A stretch of 58,554 bases of DNA. Source: Clostridiaceae bacterium. GTDB taxonomy: Bacteria > Bacillota > Clostridia > Lachnospirales > Lachnospiraceae. A model generated the notes under the pieces. It saw only the letters and a list, made by a program, of their open reading frames with translations, searched no databases and was not told where the DNA came from. Positions within the stretch are counted from its first letter, which is position 1. Every line of letters starts with the position of its first letter. The stretch spans positions 1-58,554 of the forward strand of contig CAJTGF010000029.1 of the NCBI GenBank assembly GCA_910575585.1. Reading direction: 5' to 3'. A program made the translations under genes and the position numbers. This document shows positions 44,818 through 53,448 of the stretch, piece by piece.

Positions 44818-45907
44818 AGAAGAGCAATGTGTTGGATGTACTGCATGTAAAAATATATGTCCTGGAAAATGTATAAGTATGGTTAAAAACCTTGAAGGTT
44901 TTTCTGTCCCTAAAATAAATTCAGCAGATTGTTTTCATTGTGGCAAATGTTATGAAACCTGTCCAGTTATCAATGTGAAAGAGAGAAGAGTGAAGCCTGT
45001 CATATTAGGCATGATAAATAAATGCGCAGAGATTAGAAACGAAAGTTCATCAGGCGGTGTCTTCTATGAACTTGCTAGGGCAATTATTTCTGAAGGCGGC
45101 ATTGTCTGCGCGGCTTCGCTTAGTGAGGAGAATATAACAGTAAAACATGTATTTATAGATAGAGTTGAAGAGATTGGATTATGTACAAAATCAAAGTATG
45201 TAGAGAGTGATTTACAGGATGTTTATATACGGATACAGGCATATTTAAAAAAGGGAAAAAAAGTATTGTTTGTCGGAACACCATGCCAGGTATATGGATT
45301 GTCTGTCTTTTTAGATCGCGATTATGAAAATTTATTTTTAGTAGATTTATTCTGTCATGGGGTTCCATCGCCTGCTGTGTGGGATGAATTTATAGATTAT
45401 ATGCAGCAAAAATATAACAGCAGAATCAGCGCAGTATCTTTTCGGGATATGTCAATATCAGGGTGGAAAAACTTTGGAATGAGGATATTATTTGAAAATG
45501 GAGCGGAATATGTTGATACTCAGGATAAAAATCCTTTTATGTTTGGATTTTTAGAGGGATATATTAACAGACAGTGTTGTTATAAGTGTAGGTTTAAGAA
45601 AAGAAACAGAAAAAGTGATTTAACATTGGGTGATTTTTGGTCGGTAGATAAATATATAGATAAATTTAATGATAACAGAGGAACCTCTTTGGTCTTAGTA
45701 AACAGTAAAAAGGGCGTAAAACTTATAAAATCAGTAAGAACTAGTTTTTATATTAAGAGGGAATCTAGCACAGATATTGGGAAAATAAATAGCGCTTATT
45801 CGATGTCAGTTTCAAATATAAAAAATAGAGAATATTTTTTTAAAAAGTTTCTGAAAGGCATGAAGTCGGTCAATATTTTAATAATAGAGATGAAAAAAGT
45901 GAGGTAA
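44792..45907 (+). CDS. Coenzyme F420 hydrogenase/dehydrogenase beta subunit-like iron-sulfur protein
   Basis: 371 residues. Two [4Fe-4S] motifs near the N-terminus (CVGCTACKNICPGKC and CFHCGKCYETCP), then FrhB-like domains (SSSGGVFYELARAI, VLFVGTPCQVYGL, FCHGVPSPAVWDEFIDY, DLTLGDFW). Proteins of this type accompany pyruvyltransferases in polysaccharide loci; their reaction is not known. Translationally coupled to the pyruvyltransferase. Confidence 0.88.
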   Translation: MVKTIEFVEEEQCVGCTACKNICPGKCISMVKNLEGFSVPKINSADCFHCGKCYETCPVINVKERRVKPVILGMINKCAEIRNESSSGGVFYELARAIISEGGIVCAASLSEENITVKHVFIDRVEEIGLCTKSKYVESDLQDVYIRIQAYLKKGKKVLFVGTPCQVYGLSVFLDRDYENLFLVDLFCHGVPSPAVWDEFIDYMQQKYNSRISAVSFRDMSISGWKNFGMRILFENGAEYVDTQDKNPFMFGFLEGYINRQCCYKCRFKKRNRKSDLTLGDFWSVDKYIDKFNDNRGTSLVLVNSKKGVKLIKSVRTSFYIKRESSTDIGKINSAYSMSVSNIKNREYFFKKFLKGMKSVNILIIEMKKVR

Positions 45908-45912
45908 GGAGA

Positions 45913-47010
45913 ATGAATGATATATATGATCTCTTAGAGAGGCCAGAGAAATATATGTTACAGGCAGGGGGGGAATATGAACTGATATCAGAGATGAGTT
46001 TTTTGCGTTCTCTTGTTAAGTATAGAAACTATAATATTTTTGTATATGGCGCAGGGATACGAGGAGAATATATAATAAGATGGTTAAATATGGAACATGT
46101 CCCGATATCATTTATCATAGACCGTGATAAAAAAAAGGAAGGAACTGAAATTAGTGGGTGTACAATATATAGTTTAGATAAATTGGATGATCAGCCTAAA
46201 GATAGAAAATATTTGGCTATTATTGCTACTGCAAAGTTTGAAACAGAGAAGGAGGAAATTATATCTGTATTATATGCACATGGAATTTTTCAGTACATAT
46301 ATCCATTTACAACAGAATACAATATGCCGGAATACAGGTATGAATGGGCATATTATTTTCTGCATAATAAGAAAAAGATAATACAATCATATGCTCTATT
46401 TGAGGATATAGAATCAAAAAAAATTTTCTTTGAGTATATAAAAACTATTTTAACGAATTGTGTTTATAGAGGAATACAGCAAAAAACAGAAAAAAAATAT
46501 TTTGAATGTTATACTCCATTAAAGAATGAAGTTTTTTTGAATGTTGGAAGTTATGTGGGGGATACAATATTTTATTTTATCGAAAATAGAAAGGAAGAAT
46601 TTGAAAAAATCTATGGAGTAGAAGGAAATAAAAAAATATATTTAAGATTGATAAGAAATCTAAATATCTTACCAGATAGAATAAAAAATAAGATTGAATG
46701 CATGTGCAGTTATTTGGATAATAAGAATGCAGATGCATTCGCAAATCGAAAGATAACATTGATCAATATGGATATAGAGGGAGCAGAAGGGGAGGTTCTT
46801 GTTGGTTTGAAGAATTGCATCATAGAGAACAGACCTGTATTAGCATTATGCGCATACCATAGATCAGATGATTTAATTGAATTACCGAATGTAATTAATA
46901 GTATGGTAGATAAATATAAATTCTTTTTGAGAAAGTATGCCCCTCCATATGGAAATCATCTGGAGAATGGGGAATTGGTTTTATATGCTGTTCCGGAGGA
47001 GCGAAGCTGA
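45913..47010 (+). CDS. FkbM-family methyltransferase with N-terminal Rossmann-like module
   Basis: 365 residues. The N-terminal module is NIFVYGAGIRGEYIIRWL, ISFIIDRDKKKEG. The C-terminal FkbM domain has VFLNVGSYVGDTIFYFIEN, YGVEGNKKIYLRL and LINMDIEGAEGEVLVGL. FkbM enzymes O-methylate sugars or polyketides. AAGGAG precedes the ATG. Third methyltransferase of the locus. Confidence 0.87.
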   Translation: MNDIYDLLERPEKYMLQAGGEYELISEMSFLRSLVKYRNYNIFVYGAGIRGEYIIRWLNMEHVPISFIIDRDKKKEGTEISGCTIYSLDKLDDQPKDRKYLAIIATAKFETEKEEIISVLYAHGIFQYIYPFTTEYNMPEYRYEWAYYFLHNKKKIIQSYALFEDIESKKIFFEYIKTILTNCVYRGIQQKTEKKYFECYTPLKNEVFLNVGSYVGDTIFYFIENRKEEFEKIYGVEGNKKIYLRLIRNLNILPDRIKNKIECMCSYLDNKNADAFANRKITLINMDIEGAEGEVLVGLKNCIIENRPVLALCAYHRSDDLIELPNVINSMVDKYKFFLRKYAPPYGNHLENGELVLYAVPEERS

Positions 47011-47041
47011 AGGTTGACTTAAAAGGAATAAGAGTGAAAAA

Positions 47042-48253
47042 ATGAATAGTTTAATTTGCCAGGGCAGTGTGTTTTATCAAAATAAAGAATGGTTTGTATG
47101 TACGGAAAGTGATAGAGTATATCAAAAAGATTTATCTACTGGAATAGTGGATATATTGTGTGTTATTCCGAGAAGAGGTAAAAATAGTGAGCGTCCTTAT
47201 GGGGGAATTTGTTATTTTGATGATCAAATCATAGTTTATCCTTATTGCTCTAATATACTTTGGATATATAATTTGAAAAATAGTAATTTTACACAGGTTA
47301 AAGTTTCAAATGAAGAGGAATTTCTGTATATAAGTACGGCTTTTATTGAGAGTAATTATTTGTATATGTTATCATATGGAAAAAATAAGATTTTGAAATT
47401 TGATTTGTATAGTAAATTACTAAAGGTTTACAACATACCTAATATTAAAAACGGTGAAGGGGCATACTCAGATGCAAAATTGATTAAGGGAAAAATATAT
47501 ATGCTTGTTAATAACAGGCCATGGATAATAGCATTTGACCTGGAAGAATGCACGTTTGATATATATAATATAAAGTGTGAATTAGATGGATTGTATACTA
47601 TAGAATTTGATGGCAGATATTTTTGGGTTACAGGAAAAGGCGATAAACTAATTAAGTGGGATAGATCAACTAATCAAGTTGTAGAGAGTTTTGAATTCCC
47701 TGATTATATGGAATGCTTTTTGTATAGAAATGAAGAACTTATATGGATTAAAGGGAAGGATTTAAAAAAGAACCACATATTTCCATTTTATAGAAGTCTC
47801 ATAATAAAGTATAAATTAGTATTAATTCCATTTACTGCAAATTATATCTTAGCATTTGATATAAAAGAAAAGAAATATATAATTATAAATATAGACAATC
47901 AAGAAGAGAATTTTAGAGATCTTTCTGGTATTTATCCAGGATGGCTTGGACATAAATATTTGATAGAGGGTGTGGATTTTGAGGAAAAGCTATATCTTTA
48001 TTCGTTGCGTCGAAGATTATCATATATAATTGATTTAGATATGCTTGAAGTTAGGGAAAATATATGGAATCAGGATGGGCGATATAATTATGAAGATCTT
48101 CAGGAGTATTATATAGAAAATGGCTATCAAAATATTCTCTTGGATTATATGAAATTTATTTTACTAGCAAATAGAACTAAAGGCTCTTTAAACGACATGG
48201 AAATAGAAAAAGTGGTAGGAACAAAAATATATAGAGAAGTAAGGAAGATATAA
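47042..48253 (+). CDS. Unrecognised protein, possible beta-propeller
   Basis: 403 residues, no signal peptide or membrane segment. Repeated strand-rich segments of about 45 residues with Trp-Ile/Phe-Asp patterns (NILWIYNLKNSNFTQV, NKILKFDLYSKLLKVY, PWIIAFDLEECTFDIY, DKLIKWDRSTNQVVESF, YILAFDIKEKKYIII) suggest a six- or seven-bladed propeller. This is inference from pattern. Its place between FkbM and HldE-like genes points to glycan work, perhaps binding or chain modification. Confidence 0.72.
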   Translation: MNSLICQGSVFYQNKEWFVCTESDRVYQKDLSTGIVDILCVIPRRGKNSERPYGGICYFDDQIIVYPYCSNILWIYNLKNSNFTQVKVSNEEEFLYISTAFIESNYLYMLSYGKNKILKFDLYSKLLKVYNIPNIKNGEGAYSDAKLIKGKIYMLVNNRPWIIAFDLEECTFDIYNIKCELDGLYTIEFDGRYFWVTGKGDKLIKWDRSTNQVVESFEFPDYMECFLYRNEELIWIKGKDLKKNHIFPFYRSLIIKYKLVLIPFTANYILAFDIKEKKYIIINIDNQEENFRDLSGIYPGWLGHKYLIEGVDFEEKLYLYSLRRRLSYIIDLDMLEVRENIWNQDGRYNYEDLQEYYIENGYQNILLDYMKFILLANRTKGSLNDMEIEKVVGTKIYREVRKI

Positions 48254-48257
48254 CAAA

Positions 48258-49787
48258 ATGGAGAAAATTATAAGTAAAAATGAGTTTAGAGTCATAAGGG
48301 ATTCTTTAAAAAATAGTCACAAAAAGGTAATTCTATGTCATGGAGTTTTTGATCTGCTGCATCCTGGGCATATCCAGCATTTCCAGGAGGCAAAAAGTTT
48401 GGGGGATGTTTTAGTAGTTTCAGTAACATCGGCGCCATATGTTCGAAAAGGGCCTGATCGACCATATTTCAATGATCAGTTAAGGTTGCATTCGCTGGCA
48501 GCTATCGGTTGCATTGATTATGTTATTTTGTCTGAGGGATATACAGTGGATGATATTGTAAAAGCTGTTCAGCCGGATATATACGTAAAAGGACAGGAGT
48601 ATCATAATGCAGAAGCTGATATAACCGGTAAAATTTCAGAAGAAATCGCATTGGTCAGAAAATATGGAGGGGATATTTATTATACAAATGGAGAGGTATT
48701 TAGTTCGACTAAGTTAATTAATCAGGCATTTCCAATATTTAGAGATGAGATCAGATCATATCTTGTTGAATTTAAGAAGAAATATGATTTTTCTAGCATA
48801 GTTTCTTATATACATAAAATGGAAAAACTGAAAATCTTGGTAATTGGCGACGTTATTATAGATAATTATGTCTTTTGTAAAATCCAAGGGTTAATGTCGA
48901 AAAATATAGGATATTCAGCCAAGTACATATGTGAGGAAAACTATTTAGGGGGAAGTTTAGCTATTGCAAGCCATCTCTCTGAATTTTCAAAATCGGTGAC
49001 ATTAATGTCTGTAGTTGGGAATGAAGATAAATTAAATAAAGTTATAGACGCAGGATGTGAGAATAAACTATTTTTGGATTTAGTTAGGTCAGAAAGATTC
49101 AGCACAATAATTAAAAAAAGGTATGTAGAACGAGATGAGAAAAGAAAAGAATTAAATAAAATATTTGTTATAAACAATTTAGCTGATGATATGGAAATAG
49201 ACGATAAATCCATGAATATTTTCAAAACAAAACTGAAAGAGAGAATTTCTGGATATGATGTTGTTTTTTTGTGTGATTTTGGGCATGGATTGATAGATAA
49301 TGAAGTGATGGATATTGTACAGGAGAAAGCGAAGAAACTTATCTTGAATTGTCAGACAAATTCATCAAATTATGGCTTGAATCCGATTACAAAATATGAA
49401 AATGCGGATTTCTTTTCTTTGGATGAAAAAGAGCTTCGTTTGGCGTTTGGCGATTATAAGAAAGGTGATATGGATTTATTAATGAAATTATCTGAGAGAT
49501 TAAATGCAAGTGGATGGCTGACAAAAGGATCAAAAGGCGCTGTTTCTATTTTCGAAGGAAAAATCAGCGAGTGTCCCGCTTTTATACTAGACGTAATGGA
49601 TACGATTGGAGCGGGAGATGCTTTTTTCTCATTAGCAGGGTTAGCTGTAGCAGTGACTGCTCCTATGGAGATTGGAACCTTTTTGGGAAATATTGCAGGC
49701 GCGTTAGCAGCAAATGTGATAGGGAACAAGAGTCATGTAGAGAAAGTGAATCTTATGAAATATGTCAGTACTTTATTAAACTTCTAG
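48258..49787 (+). CDS. HldE-like bifunctional heptose nucleotidyltransferase/kinase, reversed domain order
   Basis: 509 residues. N-terminal cytidylyltransferase-like domain: HGVFDLLHPGHIQHF with the HxGH motif at 35-38, then YVKGQEYHNAEADITGK and SSTKLIN. C-terminal PfkB kinase domain (about 190-505): ILVIGDVIIDNYVF, GGSLAIASHLS and the catalytic DTIGAGD (448-454). Together these would phosphorylate heptose 7-phosphate and, after GmhB, transfer a nucleotide (ADP in known RfaE/HldE enzymes). In E. coli HldE the kinase comes first; here it is second. With GmhA and GmhB this completes an activated heptose route. The nucleotide and anomer are not proved. Confidence 0.85.
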   Translation: MEKIISKNEFRVIRDSLKNSHKKVILCHGVFDLLHPGHIQHFQEAKSLGDVLVVSVTSAPYVRKGPDRPYFNDQLRLHSLAAIGCIDYVILSEGYTVDDIVKAVQPDIYVKGQEYHNAEADITGKISEEIALVRKYGGDIYYTNGEVFSSTKLINQAFPIFRDEIRSYLVEFKKKYDFSSIVSYIHKMEKLKILVIGDVIIDNYVFCKIQGLMSKNIGYSAKYICEENYLGGSLAIASHLSEFSKSVTLMSVVGNEDKLNKVIDAGCENKLFLDLVRSERFSTIIKKRYVERDEKRKELNKIFVINNLADDMEIDDKSMNIFKTKLKERISGYDVVFLCDFGHGLIDNEVMDIVQEKAKKLILNCQTNSSNYGLNPITKYENADFFSLDEKELRLAFGDYKKGDMDLLMKLSERLNASGWLTKGSKGAVSIFEGKISECPAFILDVMDTIGAGDAFFSLAGLAVAVTAPMEIGTFLGNIAGALAANVIGNKSHVEKVNLMKYVSTLLNF

Positions 49788-49798
49788 GGGGTATTTTT

Positions 49799-50812
49799 GT
49801 GAAAGAAAAGCAGAAAGTATCGGTTGTGACAGGAGGATGCGGATTCATAGGTTCGCATATTGTTGATCGTTTGTTAGTGGAAGGCCATATGGTAAGAGTG
49901 ATAGATAATTTTTCTACCGGAAGGTTAATGAATCTGGATCATCAGAAGTCTAACTCAGATTTGAAAATTTTTGAAAAGGATATTCGCAATATAAAGGATA
50001 TTGATCCGGTTTTTCAGGAAGCAGATTATGTATTTCATTTGGCTGCGCTAGCCGATATTGTGCCTTCTATTCAGAGGCCGTGGGACTATTATTCTTCTAA
50101 TGTATTAGGAACATATAATGTTGTGGAATGTGCCAACAGAGCAGGTGTTAAAAAATTGGTATACGCGGCTTCATCTTCTTGTTATGGTATACCTGATGGA
50201 TTCCCTACAAAGGAATCCTCTGAAATACGGCCCCAATATCCATATGCATTGACAAAACGTTTGGGAGAAGAGACAGTTCTGCATTGGGGACAAGTTTATG
50301 GTCTTCCAGTAGTAACTTTGAGATTATTTAATGTTTATGGAACGAGATCCAGAACATCAGGAACCTACGGGGCAGTATTTGGGGTGTTTCTTGCTCAAAA
50401 ATTGGCTGGAAAGCCTTTTACAGTAGTAGGGTCAGGAGAGCAAACAAGAGATTTTACTTATGTAACAGATGTGGCGGAAGCATTTTATATAGCGTCAGTA
50501 TCTAATATAGTTCAGGAGGTATTTAATGTAGGAAGTGGAGGTACATATTCAGTGAATTTATTGTGTGAGCTGCTTGGCGGAGAGTGTGTTCACATTTCTA
50601 AAAGGCCTGGAGAGCCGGATTGTACCTTTGCAGACGTTACAAAAATCCGAACGATTCTGGGTTGGGAAGCTAAAGTGTCATTTGAAGAAGGGGTTAAAAA
50701 AGTATTGGAAAATATAGATTATTGGAAAGCGGCGCCTGTTTGGACACCAGATGCCATTAGAAATGAGACAAAGGATTGGTTTAAATTTTTGGGAAGAGGG
50801 GACAAATTATGA
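49799..50812 (+). CDS. NAD-dependent nucleotide-sugar epimerase/dehydratase
   Basis: 337 residues, extended short-chain dehydrogenase. NAD motif TGGCGFIGSHIVDRL, then FHLAALADIVPSIQRP, the catalytic Ser in AASSSCYG and YxxxK in YPYALTK; RDFTYVTDVAEAF and VFNVGSGGTYS follow. The pattern is closest to UDP-sugar 4-epimerases; a role in heptose epimerisation cannot be excluded. The start is GTG at 49799 after AGGGGGT; the same frame is open upstream inside the HldE-like gene but is not coding. It overlaps the next gene by 4 bases. Confidence 0.88.
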   Translation: MKEKQKVSVVTGGCGFIGSHIVDRLLVEGHMVRVIDNFSTGRLMNLDHQKSNSDLKIFEKDIRNIKDIDPVFQEADYVFHLAALADIVPSIQRPWDYYSSNVLGTYNVVECANRAGVKKLVYAASSSCYGIPDGFPTKESSEIRPQYPYALTKRLGEETVLHWGQVYGLPVVTLRLFNVYGTRSRTSGTYGAVFGVFLAQKLAGKPFTVVGSGEQTRDFTYVTDVAEAFYIASVSNIVQEVFNVGSGGTYSVNLLCELLGGECVHISKRPGEPDCTFADVTKIRTILGWEAKVSFEEGVKKVLENIDYWKAAPVWTPDAIRNETKDWFKFLGRGDKL

Positions 50813-51294
50813 AAAGAGAAAAAGCTGCAATTGCATTTGGAATTACTAGTTTAGGAATGGTTGGGTTAGGAGTACGCCATATATGCAGATTAAAAAGAAA
50901 GTATGATTACGGCAACGAACTAAAAGATAAGATAGTAAAATATTATCATATTTTGAATAAATGGCTGTCTATAAATCAAAATGATAAATCACTGGTGGAC
51001 TTTTTTATCGATAATGAGTATAAGTCCATAGCAATCTATGGTTATAAAGAACTTGGTGAAAGATTATACGACGATCTAAAAGGGTCTGAAGTGGAAGTAA
51101 AATATTTTATTGATAAACAGGCAGATAATAGATATGCTGAAATAGACGGTTATACGCCTGACGAGGTATTTCCAAAAGTAGATGTTGTCGTAGTTACGGC
51201 CTCGTATTATTTTGAGGAGATAGAGGACATGCTTAGTAAAAAGATGGATTGTCCAATCGTGTCTATAGATGATGTGATTTATTGGTGCAGTTAG
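50809..51294 (+). CDS. Membrane-anchored Rossmann-like module protein (paralog 1)
   Basis: 161 residues: a short hydrophobic N-terminus (AAIAFGITSLGMVGLGV), a linker that contains NKWLSINQNDKSLVDFFI, then the module SIAIYGYKELGERLYDDL, VKYFIDKQADN, VDVVVVTASYYFEEI and CPIVSIDDVI. It is a paralog of the protein at 51450 and of the C-terminal domain of the WbsX-like protein at 54922. The GxGxxG turn is degenerate (GYKELG). Function unknown; binding a nucleotide or nucleotide-sugar is a guess from the fold. Confidence 0.75.
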   Translation: MKREKAAIAFGITSLGMVGLGVRHICRLKRKYDYGNELKDKIVKYYHILNKWLSINQNDKSLVDFFIDNEYKSIAIYGYKELGERLYDDLKGSEVEVKYFIDKQADNRYAEIDGYTPDEVFPKVDVVVVTASYYFEEIEDMLSKKMDCPIVSIDDVIYWCS

Positions 51295-51310
51295 CATATA
51301 TTATCATATA

Positions 51311-51367
51311 ATGCGAATTTTATTTATTGCCAATATAGTTAGCTTATATGGAGCAAATCGCTTCTGA
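51311..51367 (+). pseudogene. Remnant of a family 4 glycosyltransferase N-terminus
   Basis: Eighteen codons, MRILFIANIVSLYGANRF then stop, that match the start of the glycosyltransferase at 51978 (MIRILFITHSISLYGATRS) closely at both levels. The rest of the gene is missing. It sits after Rossmann paralog 1 just as the full gene sits after paralog 2, which points to duplication followed by deletion. Confidence 0.75.
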
Positions 51368-51449
51368 AAAGGCTGAAATAGAGTTTTTTCGATATTTATT
51401 AGGAGAGTGTATTAGATGAGAAACACAGGATATTAGGAGTTAATATAGC

Positions 51450-51938
51450 ATGAACATATTTTTTAGCATTGTAAGCTTAATCATTGGTGTTTTAATTGGC
51501 TGCTTATATATGAAAAAGATATTAATTAATAGAATTGTATTTTGGAAACAAATGTCAGATAAACATTTGCTGCTATTTGAATTAAGCAACAAGTGGATTG
51601 AGATACATCAAAAGAATAAAAACATATCAGAATATATACGAAACATGGGGTATTGTCAAATTGGAATATATGGATTGAGTTATTTAGGCCAACGTTTATT
51701 TGAGGAATTAATAGATGGCGGTTTGGAAGTTGTCTGTGGATTTGATAGAAGGGCGGATAGTATTAATATACCAGGACTATCAATTATTTCTCCGGATAAT
51801 ATTCATAAGAATATTGATGTGGACATCATTATTGTGACATCCATTATGCAGTATGAAAAGATTCGTAACATTATATCGGATAGAATGAATAAGAGGGTGA
51901 AAATCATATCCTTGGAATCAATTCTTTATAATATATAA
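51450..51938 (+). CDS. Membrane-anchored Rossmann-like module protein (paralog 2)
   Basis: 162 residues. N-terminal membrane segment (FFSIVSLIIGVLIGCLYM), linker with LSNKWIEIHQKNKNISEYI, and the module QIGIYGLSYLGQRLFEELIDGG, VVCGFDRRAD, VDIIIVTSIMQYEKI and VKIISLESIL. Same architecture as the protein at 50809. The ATG has only a weak ribosome site (TTAGGAGTTAATATAGC). Function unknown. Confidence 0.75.
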   Translation: MNIFFSIVSLIIGVLIGCLYMKKILINRIVFWKQMSDKHLLLFELSNKWIEIHQKNKNISEYIRNMGYCQIGIYGLSYLGQRLFEELIDGGLEVVCGFDRRADSINIPGLSIISPDNIHKNIDVDIIIVTSIMQYEKIRNIISDRMNKRVKIISLESILYNI

Positions 51939-51977
51939 ATAGTTACGAATGTAGAAAAATAGTAGAGGAAGTAGAAA

Positions 51978-53162
51978 GTGATTCGTATTTTATTTATTAC
52001 ACATAGTATAAGTTTGTATGGAGCAACAAGATCTCTAATAGATTTGGCATCTGAATTGCAGAGATTGGGCCATCATCTATTTTTCTTTATTCCGCAAGAA
52101 GGCAATTTAGAGGAAAGGCATAAGTTAACGGATATATTGGATAAAATAGGAGTTACCTATACCTTTTTGACTTATTGTCCAGCTGTTCATAGAAGAGAAG
52201 AACATAGCTTTTGGTTACGGGATTTTCGAAAAACAACAAATAAAAAGTGTTTGAAAGAAATGGAGGAGTATGTAAACAGTTGGAGGATAGATATTATCCA
52301 TACGAATAGTTTGACACATTTAATTGGAATCCAATTAAGCCAAAGAGTTCACAAGCCCCATGTATGGCATATACGGGAAGGGCTTAAAAAAGATTTTAGT
52401 TTATACTATGATAATAAATTGCAATATAAATGTGGCTTGCTAAAAACAAAGCAAATTATATGTATTTCCAATTATATTCAAAAAATACATAGAAAAATGC
52501 TTTTGGGTACCCATGTTACAACAATATATAATGGATTCAATATAGACAATTATATTTTAGAAGAAGCCTATCACGAGAATCCTTCAATATTTACTATAAT
52601 GATATGTGGTTCTATTCAAGAGTCAAAAGGGCAGTTCGATGCTGTAAAGGCTATTGAGATTCTGATAAAGCATCGGGAAATAAAAAATATCCGTTTAAGA
52701 ATCGTTGGAAATTGCTGTAATGAGTATGGCAGAGAAATAAAGAAATATATAGAAGAAAATCATTTAGAGTCATATATTGAAATGATAACATTTCAGCTTG
52801 ATTTAAAAAAACTGCGAAAAGAAGCTGACATTGCATTGATGTGTTCAAAAAGCGAGGGATTGGGGAGAGTTACAGTTGAGAGCATGCTAAGCGAGAATGT
52901 CGTTATCGGCGCAAGTTGTGCAGGAACAGCAGAGATTATAAAAGATGGTGTTAATGGATATCTATATGAGTCTGGTAATGTTTATGATTTAAGCGAAAAA
53001 TTATATAATGTAATAACACATTGGAGTGAGCAACAGAAAATTATAAAAAACGCTAAGGAATATGCCAAATTAAATTTCAATATTGAAAATTATGCAGAGA
53101 AGATATGTGAAATTTATTTTGATATTCTATCTGTTAAAAAGAGGAAAAATAAAGACGTATAA
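51978..53162 (+). CDS. Glycosyltransferase family 4
   Basis: 394 residues, GT-B fold. N-terminal ILFITHSISLYGATRSLIDLA, middle HVWHIREGLKKDF, then VTTIYNGFNIDNY, IMICGSIQESKGQFDAVKAIE and the donor-site ADIALMCSKSEGLGRVTVESMLSENV with the E-x7-E pattern. It transfers a sugar from a nucleotide sugar during repeat-unit assembly; donor unknown. The start is GTG at 51978 after GAGGAAG. Confidence 0.92.
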   Translation: MIRILFITHSISLYGATRSLIDLASELQRLGHHLFFFIPQEGNLEERHKLTDILDKIGVTYTFLTYCPAVHRREEHSFWLRDFRKTTNKKCLKEMEEYVNSWRIDIIHTNSLTHLIGIQLSQRVHKPHVWHIREGLKKDFSLYYDNKLQYKCGLLKTKQIICISNYIQKIHRKMLLGTHVTTIYNGFNIDNYILEEAYHENPSIFTIMICGSIQESKGQFDAVKAIEILIKHREIKNIRLRIVGNCCNEYGREIKKYIEENHLESYIEMITFQLDLKKLRKEADIALMCSKSEGLGRVTVESMLSENVVIGASCAGTAEIIKDGVNGYLYESGNVYDLSEKLYNVITHWSEQQKIIKNAKEYAKLNFNIENYAEKICEIYFDILSVKKRKNKDV

Positions 53163-53414
53163 AATTATTATTTGAGGAATGGGGGAATATCATTGCCAAG
53201 TCCTATGATGTTTCCCATTTTCTATACGGAGGCGGGAAATCAATGCTGAGACTGGAATTTTCTACAGATGATTAATCGTAAAATGGTAGACTATATTGCG
53301 GATATTAACCTGCGTTACACAGAATTTTCCAGAGACTATGACGATGTCAGTGTGTCAGAGAAGCTTGTAAAAATCATCCAAAGTTATACGAATATAGTGA
53401 ATCGGATGGTATAG
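53155..53414 (+). other. Short ORF remnants between two glycosyltransferase genes
   Basis: No full gene. One frame reads ...AKSYDVSHFLYGGGKSMLRLEFSTDD and stops at 53272; a 48-codon ORF starts inside that stop (53268-53414: MINRKMVDYIADINLRYTEF...). The ATGATTAA overlap is like that of coupled genes. The composition is less AT-rich than the neighbours. They may be decayed pieces of a foreign or replaced gene; the family was not recognised. Confidence 0.45.
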
Positions 53415-53448
53415 AGAATATTGTGATAGACATTTTGGGAGGAGAAAA

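Noticed and set aside
49514-49798. Upstream extension of the epimerase frame
   Set aside because: It overlaps the kinase domain of the HldE-like gene and encodes no SDR sequence; the GTG at 49799 with AGGGGGT starts the real protein.
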